A stretch of DNA of 10,003 nucleotides from XYD1-FULL-39-28 sp964539855 (GCA_964539855.1 CAZIJR010000024.1:1-10003); one strand, 5' to 3'; counted from the stretch's first letter, positions 1-6,115 are shown. Numbers and translations are program-made. The notes: a model not told the origin generated them from the sequence alone.

Positions 1-72
1 CTCCGCAGGTAGGATTCGAACCTACAACCTTATCCTTAACAGGGATTTGCTCTACCATTGAGCTACTGCGGA
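1..72 (-). tRNA. tRNA-Asn (anticodon GTT)
   Basis: Read on the minus strand this folds into a complete 72-nt cloverleaf. The acceptor stem TCCGCAG/CTGCGGA is perfect, the D arm is GCTC/GAGC, the anticodon loop is CTGTTAA, the variable loop is AGGTT, and the T arm is GTAGG-TTCGAAT-CCTAC. The anticodon GTT and discriminator G identify asparagine. The anticodon stem has four good pairs and one A-A mismatch at its top (27-43). The 3' end is at the first base of the window, so it cannot be seen whether CCA is encoded. It is transcribed away from mgtE. Confidence 0.97.
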
Positions 73-79
73 ATGGTTG

Positions 80-113
80 CTTATATCTTACTAAATAAAA
101 ATGTTTTTTTCAA
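80..113 (-). promoter_or_regulatory. sigma70-like promoter of tRNA-Asn
   Basis: On the minus strand TTGAAA (113-108) is followed by a 17-nt spacer and TAAGAT (90-85), 12 nt before the mature tRNA 5' end. That predicts a leader of only about 5 nt. The overlapping TATAAG (85-80) is a closer match to the -10 consensus, but its spacing to the -35 is poor. The call rests on sequence and position only. Confidence 0.6.
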
Positions 114-137
114 GGTGTATGCCACCTTTTCGTTTTG

Positions 138-146
138 TGGTAAAAT
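138..146 (+). promoter_or_regulatory. extended -10 promoter of mgtE (leaderless)
   Basis: TGG followed directly by TAAAAT (141-146) forms an extended -10 element (TGn plus a 5/6 hexamer). Its end is 5 nt before the mgtE ATG at 152, so transcription would begin at or within a base or two of the start codon. No convincing -35 is visible, which extended -10 promoters often lack. A leaderless transcript leaves no room for an Mg2+-sensing M-box riboswitch. Confidence 0.45.
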
Positions 147-151
147 AAATT

Positions 152-1408
152 ATGGCAGATAAAAATGATACTGGGAAAATTATCCACCAAATATCTTACA
201 ACCCCGAAAAGCGGTTGGAGTTTTTTAGGCAGACGCCCGAATTGCAGAAAGGGGATATACTTTTACGGCTTTCAAAACATATAAAATACGATATTATTTC
301 AAAAATAAACAAAGAAGAGCTGGTGAAGGTTTTGGGGCATTTAGATGCTGATGAAGCAACAGACGTCTTGCAGTTACTGCCTGAAAATAGAAGAGCACCG
401 ATTATGTCTGAATTAAATGAACAATTAAAGTCAGAGATTTCTTTGCTTTTGCAGTTTGATCCCGAAACAGCGGCCGGATTGATGAACGTAGATTATATCC
501 AGGTTGAAACTGAAGATACTATTGCCTCTGTAGCAAAACAAGTAAAAGTGCACGAAAAACGTACAGGGAAATTGCCCGCCATTTTAGCCATGAACCATGG
601 CGAGTTTATGGGGTATCTGCCTGTGCACGAGCTGGGCTTTGGAAAACCCGGAGAGAAAGCTGTAAAATATATAAAAAAAATTAAGACTATAAAGCACGAT
701 GCAAACACGGGAGAAGTTTTAGAATTGTTTAGGAGTTATCCTCATAATAAAGTAGTGGTGATAGGGCATACGGGAAATGTTATGGGGATTATTTATTCTG
801 ATGACGTGCTAAAGGTTTTACACGAAGAAGAGTCTGCCTCTCTTTATGATTTTGCAGGTGTTCATGATGAAGAATCGGTGTTTGACACGGCAAAGGTAAA
901 AATAAAATATCGTTATAAATGGCTGATACTAAACCTGGGCACAGCTTTTTTAGCTGCTTTTACCGTGGGACTTTTTGGCGACACAATTTCAAAATATGTT
1001 CTTTTGGCGGTATATATGCCAATTGTGGCAGGTATGGGTGGAAACGCAGCCACTCAAACCTTGGCAGTTTTAGTGAGGGGAATTACCTTAAAGCAGATTG
1101 ATCTAAAAACCATGTGGAGCGCCCTTAAAAATGAGCTGGGAGCTGGTTTTGTAAACGGGCTAATAAACGGAGCCATAGTTATTGCGGTTGTGGTAGTTAT
1201 AAATCACGATTTTCTTATAGGTATAATATTGGCAATGGCTATGGTTATAAACTTAATTATAGCTGCATTTTTTGGAACTGTTGTTCCTTTGGTTATGAAG
1301 CGTCTTGGTAAAGACCCTGCCTCTTCGGCCACAATTTTTATAACTACAGCTACAGATGTTTTTGGATTTTTTGTTTTCTTGGGTTTAGCCACGCTTATTT
1401 TAAAATAA
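152..1408 (+). CDS. mgtE: MgtE-family magnesium transporter
   Basis: This is a Mg2+ channel of the cytoplasmic membrane, gated by cytosolic Mg2+ in characterised homologues. The 418 residues show the family layout in order. An N domain (about 15-110) ends in ETAAGLM. Two CBS domains follow (about 112-225). The plug-helix region lies near YDFAGV (232-237). About five membrane segments occupy 257-417. The signature MPIVAGMGGNAATQ (289-302) and the C-terminal DPASSATIFITTATD are present; Asp402 aligns with the pore Asp known to bind Mg2+ in Thermus MgtE. Length is slightly below the common 450 residues, mostly at the N terminus. The start lacks a Shine-Dalgarno site and fits a leaderless mRNA. 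Its stop lies one base before the next gene, so the two are probably co-transcribed. Confidence 0.96.
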   Translation: MADKNDTGKIIHQISYNPEKRLEFFRQTPELQKGDILLRLSKHIKYDIISKINKEELVKVLGHLDADEATDVLQLLPENRRAPIMSELNEQLKSEISLLLQFDPETAAGLMNVDYIQVETEDTIASVAKQVKVHEKRTGKLPAILAMNHGEFMGYLPVHELGFGKPGEKAVKYIKKIKTIKHDANTGEVLELFRSYPHNKVVVIGHTGNVMGIIYSDDVLKVLHEEESASLYDFAGVHDEESVFDTAKVKIKYRYKWLILNLGTAFLAAFTVGLFGDTISKYVLLAVYMPIVAGMGGNAATQTLAVLVRGITLKQIDLKTMWSALKNELGAGFVNGLINGAIVIAVVVVINHDFLIGIILAMAMVINLIIAAFFGTVVPLVMKRLGKDPASSATIFITTATDVFGFFVFLGLATLILK

Positions 1409-1409
1409 T

Positions 1410-2414
1410 ATGGCGCGCAAAAAAAAGAGAAAAGCAAAGAAGGCGAAAAGGCATTATTTAGTTTTGATTGGGGCGGTTACCACGATTGCAGTAATTGCTT
1501 TTTTGATTGCTTTAATTTTTATTTCTCACAATTATATTTTTGTGCCCGAAAATGAAATTTATGTTTCTTCTGTAAATCCTCAGCAAGGAGATACGGTTTT
1601 AGTAAAAGCCAGTGGAAGTTACGCCAAAGTAAACGGAGTTTTTAATAATAAAATAATTACTTTTTTCAGAAACAGTAATTATTCTGACTGGTACGCTTTT
1701 TTGGGAATTGACGCGAACATGGGTCCCGGCGAATATAAAATTTTAGTTAATACTTCAGGCAAGGCCATAGAAAAAGAAATTTTTGTGGAAGAAAGGGATT
1801 TTCCTTCAACAAAAATGGCTATTTCGCAAGAATTGCAAGATAAAGGATACACAGCAAACAAAGTATTAACTAATATTTCACAGAATGATAATCCAAGCCT
1901 AGAAGAGGTTTTTAAAAAATTTACGTCAGAAGCATATTTTACTGGGGCTTTTTCCCTCCCCCTAAAAAATGTTTCGAAAAGCGGATTTGACTTTGGTGAA
2001 ATTATAAAATTTACAGGATATGATGTAAGACATTTTGGGATAGACTTGAGAGCAGGGTTAGACACAAAAGTTTTTGCTGTGAATGATGGAAAGGTGGTTA
2101 TGGCAAGAGATCTTTCCAATTACGGAAAAACAATTATAATAGATCATGGATTGGGGATATTTTCTTTGTATTTGCACTTAGATAAGTTTAGGGTTCAAGA
2201 AGGGGAGTTGGTGATAAATGGACAAATTATTGCATTGTCTGGAGATTCTGGTTATGCAGCAGGACCTCATTTACATTTTTCTATGCGTGACAACGGCTCA
2301 AGGGTTGACCCAGTGGCGTTTATTGAGGAAACATCCGAGTTAAAGCAAAACTTGGGTTTGGCAAGTGTAGCAGAAGCACTCTCCAGATTTTTAAATAATT
2401 TTATGTTAAAATAG
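1410..2414 (+). CDS. membrane-anchored M23 family metalloendopeptidase
   Basis: This is a predicted peptidoglycan endopeptidase of the LytM/M23 family, cleaving peptide cross-links outside the membrane. The 334 residues begin with a very basic cytosolic tail (1-15) and one membrane segment (about 16-39), giving a type II anchor. A beta-rich domain of uncertain family follows (about 45-128), then a linker. The M23 domain covers about 200-305. All catalytic elements are visible: HFGID gives zinc ligands His208 and Asp212, LYLHLD gives His256, and GPHLHF gives His287 and zinc ligand His289. It is therefore predicted to be active, not a degenerate activator. A short helical tail closes the protein. 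One base separates it from mgtE with no Shine-Dalgarno site, suggesting translational coupling. The bactofilin-like gene follows after 23 nt. The substrate bond cannot be read from sequence. Confidence 0.93.
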   Translation: MARKKKRKAKKAKRHYLVLIGAVTTIAVIAFLIALIFISHNYIFVPENEIYVSSVNPQQGDTVLVKASGSYAKVNGVFNNKIITFFRNSNYSDWYAFLGIDANMGPGEYKILVNTSGKAIEKEIFVEERDFPSTKMAISQELQDKGYTANKVLTNISQNDNPSLEEVFKKFTSEAYFTGAFSLPLKNVSKSGFDFGEIIKFTGYDVRHFGIDLRAGLDTKVFAVNDGKVVMARDLSNYGKTIIIDHGLGIFSLYLHLDKFRVQEGELVINGQIIALSGDSGYAAGPHLHFSMRDNGSRVDPVAFIEETSELKQNLGLASVAEALSRFLNNFMLK

Positions 2415-2437
2415 CAAAATATTATTAAATAATATAT

Positions 2438-3574
2438 ATGATAAAAAAATTATTTTTATTTAGTTTTGTAGCATTTTTGGTTTTGGTTCCGGTTTTAGCA
2501 CATGGAGCTGTGTTTAAAACAGGAGAGAGTTATTATCTGGAAGCCGGTTCTGTAATAAATGATAATCTTTATACAGCCGGAGGGAGTGTAAATGTCTCAG
2601 GTACGGTCAATGGAGACGTGCTGGCAACAGGAGGAAACTTGTTTATTTCAGGCCCTGTTTTAGGCGATATTGAAGCTGCTGGAGGCAGTGTCAATATAAT
2701 GAGCAGTGTAGCAGGAGATGTCAGGGTTGCAGGAGGAAATATTGTTATAGCCAATTCTGTGGGAGGGGATTTGGTGGTTGTTGGAGGACAGATAAGCGTG
2801 GTACCCGGATCTACTGCTGGTAAAGATTTAAAAATTGCAGGAGGAAATATTGATTACAGTGGAGAAACCAAGGGTTCTGCGAGTATAAAAGGGGGTACGG
2901 TTTATTTTAACGGAACGGTTGAGGGAGATTTATTAATTGAAGCAGAAAAAGTGAAACTTGGACCGAATGCCGTGGTGCTTGGTAATTTTGATTATTATTC
3001 TCCTTCGCAAACAATAATAAGCCAGGAAGTGAGAATTGATGGTGAGACAAACTTTCATAAAACAGAAATACCCACAAAAGAAACCAGCAAAGGGGCATTC
3101 GTGGGTTTTATGAGCCTGGTCTGGATTATAAAGTCACTAATGATTTTTGTGGCGGCTTTGATTATATTTTACGTTTTTAAGCATCAGGCAACGGACATTG
3201 TTTCAAAGTCTGTGACAAGTTTTTGGAAAGAGGTATTGAGAGGATTCGTTGTAATGGTTGTTGTGCCAGTGGCTGTTATCTTGAGCTTTTTTACAGTGGT
3301 CGGTGCGTTCATTGGGATTATCGCGGTATTATTTTATGCGATGCTACTGTTTGTTGGTGCTGTGGTTTCTGTTTTAGTCTTTGCTAAACTGGCCTTAAAA
3401 TATTTGTTTAAAAAGCCTGATTACAAATTAAATTGGTGGATTATTCTATGTTCTGTAATTGTGTTGGCACTTATTGGCATGGTTCCTTTTGCGGGTTGGA
3501 TTTTTACTTTTGTTATTTTCCTATCTGCTTTTGGAAGCACAACAAACTATATATATAATAAAATTAAAAGCTAA
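2438..3574 (+). CDS. exported bactofilin-like beta-repeat protein with C-terminal membrane domain
   Basis: The 378-residue protein starts with a signal peptide (1-24; MIKK, a hydrophobic core, then AHGA). Residues about 44-185 are glycine-rich repeats of 17-18 residues built on a GG-x-(V/I)-x-(V/I)-x-G-x-V-x-GD pattern. This resembles the right-handed beta-helix of bactofilins (polymer-forming cytoskeletal proteins). A polar linker (about 190-218) leads to several strongly hydrophobic segments (about 221-247, 265-320, 335-368), so four to five membrane spans. Canonical bactofilins are cytosolic and lack both signal peptide and membrane domain. Here the repeats would lie outside the membrane. 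Similar proteins are often annotated 'polymer-forming cytoskeletal protein' in candidate-phyla genomes. The upstream gene is an M23 peptidase, a partner type known for bactofilins. A structural envelope role is inferred; no enzymatic motif is seen. An AT-only inverted repeat (2419-2435) precedes the start and no Shine-Dalgarno site is present. Confidence 0.8.
   Translation: MIKKLFLFSFVAFLVLVPVLAHGAVFKTGESYYLEAGSVINDNLYTAGGSVNVSGTVNGDVLATGGNLFISGPVLGDIEAAGGSVNIMSSVAGDVRVAGGNIVIANSVGGDLVVVGGQISVVPGSTAGKDLKIAGGNIDYSGETKGSASIKGGTVYFNGTVEGDLLIEAEKVKLGPNAVVLGNFDYYSPSQTIISQEVRIDGETNFHKTEIPTKETSKGAFVGFMSLVWIIKSLMIFVAALIIFYVFKHQATDIVSKSVTSFWKEVLRGFVVMVVVPVAVILSFFTVVGAFIGIIAVLFYAMLLFVGAVVSVLVFAKLALKYLFKKPDYKLNWWIILCSVIVLALIGMVPFAGWIFTFVIFLSAFGSTTNYIYNKIKS
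2567..2992 (+). repeat. about eight tandem 17-18-residue beta-helix repeats
   Basis: Each unit starts near a GG pair, as in TAGGSVNVSGTVNGD, ATGGNLFISGPVLGD, AAGGSVNIMSSVAGD and VAGGNIVIANSVGGD. The glycines and the closing GD recur at constant spacing. The last two units are more divergent. The DNA has diverged well beyond simple duplication, so this is an old protein-level repeat, not a recent expansion. Confidence 0.8.
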
Positions 3575-3591
3575 AAAAAGATATTTTTACG

Positions 3592-3616
3592 GCCCCCGCT
3601 CAACGGGGGCTTTTTT
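3592..3616 (+). terminator. intrinsic terminator after the mgtE-M23-bactofilin-like cluster
   Basis: A perfect 7-bp stem GCCCCCG/CGGGGGC with a 5-nt loop (CTCAA) is followed directly by six T residues. It lies 17 nt after the preceding stop codon. There is no comparable T run in the opposite orientation, so it acts on the plus strand. It marks the end of the first transcription unit. The T run overlaps the likely -35 region of the next gene. Confidence 0.93.
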
Positions 3617-3642
3617 GTACTTATTTAAATACGTATTATAAT
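3615..3642 (+). promoter_or_regulatory. promoter of the YgjP-like gene (predicted leaderless)
   Basis: A perfect TATAAT (3637-3642) ends 7 nt before the ATG at 3650, so RNA should start at or next to the start codon. The best -35 candidate is TTGTAC (3615-3620) with a 16-nt spacer, which is weak (3/6). The -10 lies at the dyad centre of a 22-bp palindrome, so a dimeric repressor bound there would block the promoter directly. Confidence 0.6.
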
Positions 3643-3651
3643 ACGTATTAT
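3628..3651 (+). repeat. 12-nt tandem duplication forming a 22-bp perfect palindrome
   Basis: The unit AATACGTATTAT occurs twice back to back (3628-3639 and 3640-3651). Because ATACGTAT is itself self-complementary, bases 3628-3649 form a perfect palindrome centred on TTATAA. It overlaps the promoter -10 and the first two bases of the start codon of the YgjP-like gene. It may be an operator with two half-turn-spaced palindromic sites, or simply a local duplication; the sequence alone cannot decide. Confidence 0.85.
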
Positions 3652-3997
3652 GAAAATATTTAGGAGGTTTACCGTAAAAAAAAGAGAGCAGGCTAGGAGG
3701 TTGGTGGAAAATAGGCTCAGTTATTTTAACAAGTTTTATAACTTTGAAATAAACCGCATCGCTATAAAAAATACCAGTTCAAGGTGGGGAAGCTGTTCAT
3801 CTAATAGAAATTTAAATTTTAACTATAAAATTATTTATTTAAGGCCGGAGCTAGCTGATTATTTGATTGTGCATGAGCTTTGCCATCTGGGAGAGCTTAA
3901 TCATTCTAAGAGATTTTGGGCTTTGGTAGAAAAAACAATACCCAATTACGTTGAAATTAATAAAGAATTAAGGCGAACCAATGTCAAAATAATTTAA
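3650..3997 (+). CDS. short YgjP/DUF45-type zinc metallopeptidase
   Basis: The 115-residue protein carries the hallmark of the YgjP-like (DUF45, M48-related) family. RWGSCSS (45-51) is followed by VHELCHL (74-80) and the downstream NHSKRFW (84-90). His75, Glu76 and His79 form HExxH, and His85 is the probable third zinc ligand. Full-length homologues such as E. coli YgjP are usually over 150 residues and have a longer N-terminal beta region. This one starts shortly before the WGSCS strand. The frame is open with no remnant of the missing part upstream, so it looks like a compact form and not a pseudogene. It has no signal peptide, so it is probably cytosolic. The biological substrate of this family is not established. 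It stands alone between a terminator and the atp promoter. Confidence 0.88.
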   Translation: MKIFRRFTVKKREQARRLVENRLSYFNKFYNFEINRIAIKNTSSRWGSCSSNRNLNFNYKIIYLRPELADYLIVHELCHLGELNHSKRFWALVEKTIPNYVEINKELRRTNVKII

Positions 3998-4002
3998 AAG
4001 TG

Positions 4003-4031
4003 TTGCAATTTTAGAAAAACGGGTATATAAT
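4003..4031 (+). promoter_or_regulatory. sigma70-like promoter of the atp operon
   Basis: TTGCAA (4003-4008, 4/6) and a perfect TATAAT (4026-4031) are separated by exactly 17 nt. RNA is predicted to start near 4038, leaving a leader of about 42 nt before atpB. It begins a few bases after the stop codon of the YgjP-like gene. No second comparable promoter is seen in the operon. Confidence 0.75.
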
Positions 4032-4043
4032 AAATTTGAATTT

Positions 4044-4063
4044 TTGCTGTTATAAAACAGCAA
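4044..4063 (+). promoter_or_regulatory. hairpin in the atp operon leader
   Basis: TTGCTGTT (4044-4051) and AACAGCAA (4056-4063) form a perfect 8-bp stem with an ATAA loop, 17 nt upstream of the atpB start. It is followed by an AT mixture, not a T run, so it is not a convincing terminator. A role in mRNA stability or in keeping the start codon unstructured is possible but inferred. Confidence 0.55.
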
Positions 4064-4079
4064 TTATTTAATTTATTTT

Positions 4080-4811
4080 ATGGAGGAAATATCATTAAAA
4101 GCGCAGGAATTATTTAGTATAGGGAATTTTGGTGTGACAAACGGGTTGTTTCTAACCCTGATCGTTTCTTTGCTTTTGATTACATTCTCTCTTATATTTA
4201 AGAGCAAAATTAGGCTTGTACCTGGCAAGGTACAGGGAGTAGTTGAAATGGGAGTTGAGGGCCTTTTGGGCTTGATGGAATCAACCTTGGGTAATAAGGA
4301 AAAGGCAGAGAAATATTTTCCCTTAGTAGCTACAATTTTTATTTTTATATTGTGCTCAAACCTTTTAGGAATTTTTCCAGGAGTAGGATCATTAATGCTT
4401 GAGCATGGCGGGCACGAAACCCCGCTTTTTCGTTCTCCGGCAGCTGATTTGAATTTTACATTGGCATTTGCAGTTATTTCTGTAATAATGACCAATATTA
4501 TAGGAATGGCATCTGTGGGGACGTTTAAGCACATAGGGAAATACATTAATTTTAAAGGACCAATCGATTTTTTTATAGGAATTTTAGAACTTATTTCCGA
4601 GCTTGCCAAAATAATTTCTTTGTCATTCAGGTTGTTTGGAAACGTGTTTGCCGGAGAAGTTTTACTGACAATAATTTCTTTTTTAGCGCCATATTTTATA
4701 CCTTTACCGTTTTTGTTTTTAGAAATTTTTGTCGGAATGATTCAAGCATTTATTTTTGCAATGATTACGTTGGTTTCAATTTCCCTGCACACAGCGACAC
4801 ACGAGCATTAA
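4080..4811 (+). CDS. atpB: F1Fo ATP synthase subunit a
   Basis: Membrane stator subunit that forms the two ion half-channels facing the c ring. The 243 residues contain about five to six hydrophobic segments. The most conserved block is SLSFRLFGNVFAGE (181-193) with the essential Arg184 (equivalent to E. coli Arg210), and Glu193 follows on the same helix. FRSPAADLN (117-125) and GMIQAFIFAMITLVSI (219-234, with Gln222) are the other family signatures. It is first in the operon, as usual, and no atpI precedes it. There is no Shine-Dalgarno site upstream. A GGAGG occurs inside codons 1-3 but cannot serve this start. MEEISLKAQE is a typical N terminus for this subunit, which supports the chosen ATG. 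Confidence 0.97.
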   Translation: MEEISLKAQELFSIGNFGVTNGLFLTLIVSLLLITFSLIFKSKIRLVPGKVQGVVEMGVEGLLGLMESTLGNKEKAEKYFPLVATIFIFILCSNLLGIFPGVGSLMLEHGGHETPLFRSPAADLNFTLAFAVISVIMTNIIGMASVGTFKHIGKYINFKGPIDFFIGILELISELAKIISLSFRLFGNVFAGEVLLTIISFLAPYFIPLPFLFLEIFVGMIQAFIFAMITLVSISLHTATHEH

Positions 4812-4858
4812 AATAAAGGTCAAAAAATTAATATAATTAAAATTAAAAATTAAAAGAC

Positions 4859-5089
4859 ATGGACGCAGAATCAATTAAAGCGTTAGCAGTAGCAGGAACC
4901 ATTGTTATGGGAGCAATATTCCCTGCAGTTTCTATTGGATGGATAGGTTCTTCTGCCTTAAAGGCAATTGGAAGAAATCCTGAAGCAGCTTCAAAAGTAC
5001 AGACAATGGCAATTTTGGCCATTGCTTTTGCTGAGGCCATTGCTATTTATGCATTGGTTATCGCATTGATTATCAAATTCGTTGCTTAA
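4859..5089 (+). CDS. atpE: F1Fo ATP synthase subunit c
   Basis: Ring-forming rotor subunit of 76 residues with two membrane helices (about 6-32 and 50-74) joined by the polar loop GRNPEA (38-43). The ion-carrying carboxylate is Glu59 in AIAFAEAIAIYAL. Residue 60 is Ala and position 26 is Ile, where Na+-translocating rings have Ser/Thr and Gln, so proton coupling is more likely. The helix-1 glycine motif GxGxGxGxG is largely replaced: the aligned positions read A19, F21, A23, S25, G27. It lies 47 nt after atpB in a very AT-rich spacer and has no Shine-Dalgarno site. A GC-rich hairpin follows the stop. Confidence 0.96.
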   Translation: MDAESIKALAVAGTIVMGAIFPAVSIGWIGSSALKAIGRNPEAASKVQTMAILAIAFAEAIAIYALVIALIIKFVA

Positions 5090-5099
5090 AGCTTAAAAT

Positions 5100-5120
5100 T
5101 TGGGCGCCCAAGGCGCCCAA
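5100..5120 (+). repeat. GC-rich hairpin made of a 9-nt tandem repeat, downstream of atpE
   Basis: TTGGGCGCC (5100-5108) pairs perfectly with GGCGCCCAA (5112-5120) around a CAA loop. The same bases contain GGCGCCCAA twice in tandem (5103-5111, 5112-5120). No T run follows, so it is at most a weak terminator. An intercistronic stem just after the c-subunit gene could protect upstream mRNA or limit read-through, fitting the need for about ten c subunits per complex. That role is inferred. Confidence 0.7.
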
Positions 5121-5139
5121 GATTTAGTCTTTAAATAAA

Positions 5140-5239
5140 NNNNNNNNNNNNNNNNNNNNNNNNNNNNNNNNNNNNNNNNNNNNNNNNNNNNNNNNNNNNN
5201 NNNNNNNNNNNNNNNNNNNNNNNNNNNNNNNNNNNNNNN
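5140..5239. other. scaffold gap of exactly 100 N
   Basis: Exactly 100 unresolved bases separate the atpE downstream region from atpF. This number is the common placeholder for a gap of unknown size, so the real distance and content are not known. The atpF ribosome-binding region, and possibly further sequence, falls inside it. The gap begins 19 nt after a strong palindrome, a type of sequence that can break short-read assemblies. Confidence 0.98.
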
Positions 5240-5749
5240 ATGGAAGAAGCAGGTTTATTAGGCCAACTAGGTATTAACTGGAAACTATTTTTAAGCCAGA
5301 CTTTTAATTTTTTTATACTTTTGGTGGTATTGTGGGCCTTTGTTTACAAGCCACTGATTAAAATAATAAAAGAAAGAAACCAAAAAATCAAAATAGGATT
5401 GGAAAAGGCCGAACAGGCAGATATAAGATTAAATGAAATTGATGAGATAGGAAAGGGGAAGATAAGAGAGGCTGAGCAAGAGTCAATTAACATAATAAAA
5501 GCCACAGAAGACAGGGCAAAAGTATTGGCAACAGAATTGCAGCAAGAGAACGATAAAAAGCAGGAGGAAATGCAAAAACAAGCAGAGGAACAGCTTAAAA
5601 GGCAGTTGGAAGAAAATAAGAAAAATGTTTTGGCACAGGCCGGAGAATTGATTAAAAAAACATTAATAAAGACAGTAGAAATGAAACCCGAAGCTGTGGA
5701 CGAGGCTCTTATAAAAAAAGCAGTGAATTTTATAAAGGATGAAAAATAA
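5240..5749 (+). CDS. atpF: F1Fo ATP synthase subunit b
   Basis: Peripheral stalk subunit linking Fo to F1. The 169 residues show one N-terminal membrane helix (about 14-37, LFLSQTFNFFILLVVLWAFV) followed by the family's VYKPLIKIIKERNQKI turn. A long charged helix (about 45-150) rich in Glu, Lys and Gln follows and is expected to form the right-handed coiled coil. Length is typical of bacterial b subunits. The ATG is the first sequenced codon after the gap, and MEEAGLLGQLGINW is a plausible natural N terminus. A start further upstream, hidden in the gap, cannot be excluded. The gene's end overlaps atpH by 11 nt. Confidence 0.95.
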   Translation: MEEAGLLGQLGINWKLFLSQTFNFFILLVVLWAFVYKPLIKIIKERNQKIKIGLEKAEQADIRLNEIDEIGKGKIREAEQESINIIKATEDRAKVLATELQQENDKKQEEMQKQAEEQLKRQLEENKKNVLAQAGELIKKTLIKTVEMKPEAVDEALIKKAVNFIKDEK

Positions 5750-6113
5750 TCAGGTTAAAATTTATGCAGAAGCTTTGGCAGGTGCTGTGTTAGCCAAAAA
5801 GGCTGATGAAAAAAAGATTGCTAAGAATTTTATGCTTCTTATAATAAAATCAGGATTGTTTAGTAAAGCAAGAGAAATAGTAGTTTTGGCTGAAGAGATT
5901 ATGTTAAAAAAAAATGGCAATAAAAAGATTACTTTGGAAATTGCTAGAAAGCTTACTGCGGAAAATAAAGCATTGTTAAAAAAGTTTGTAAAAGATGGAG
6001 ATATAGTAAAAGAAAAAGTAAACACAGATTTAATAGCGGGTATAAAAGTGGTGATAAATAATGAAAAACAATTTGATAATTCATTAAAAAATAAATTAAG
6101 CGAAATATTTTAA
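5739..6113 (+). CDS. atpH: F1Fo ATP synthase subunit delta (compact form)
   Basis: Stator subunit that clamps b to the top of the alpha3beta3 head. The 124 residues include the N-terminal YAEALAGAV (9-17) and a complete C-terminal domain. ITLEIARKLTAENKALLKKF (64-83) is followed by VNTDLIAGIKVVINNEKQFDNSLKNKL (94-120), matching the conserved end of the family. Bacterial delta is usually about 175-180 residues. The shortening falls in the N-terminal helical bundle, which is about 60 residues instead of about 105. There is no sign of a frameshift: the frame runs cleanly between neighbours. The start lies inside the atpF end (11-nt overlap), implying translational coupling. Confidence 0.88.
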   Translation: MKNNQVKIYAEALAGAVLAKKADEKKIAKNFMLLIIKSGLFSKAREIVVLAEEIMLKKNGNKKITLEIARKLTAENKALLKKFVKDGDIVKEKVNTDLIAGIKVVINNEKQFDNSLKNKLSEIF

Positions 6114-6115
6114 AC

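Noticed and set aside
73..151. M-box Mg2+ riboswitch ahead of mgtE
   Set aside because: The whole interval is 79 nt, part of it taken by the tRNA promoter, and the best mgtE promoter predicts a leaderless RNA. There is no room for this aptamer.
2419..2435. AT-only inverted repeat before the bactofilin-like gene as an operator
   Set aside because: Arms of 8 bp made only of A and T are expected often in this composition, and the gene is likely part of the upstream operon.
4082..4086. GGAGG at the start of atpB as a Shine-Dalgarno site for a downstream start
   Set aside because: It lies inside codons 1-3, and no ATG, GTG or TTG start follows in frame at suitable distance. The residues before any later Met belong to the conserved subunit a N terminus.
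4073..4609. Long minus-strand open frame opposite atpB
   Set aside because: It lies antisense to a clear subunit a gene and its residues reflect complementary codons. No domain or independent start signal is visible. Similar antisense frames opposite atpH/atpA and atpA/atpG were rejected for the same reason.
4832..4837. TATAAT upstream of atpE as a separate promoter
   Set aside because: The expected -35 position holds only AT-rich sequence with no TTGACA-like hexamer. TATAAT is frequent by chance in a stretch this AT-rich.
4859..5089. Na+-driven ATP synthase
   Set aside because: The c subunit has Ile26 and Ala60 where known Na+-binding rings have Gln and Ser/Thr. Only the carboxylate and the nearby Tyr are shared.
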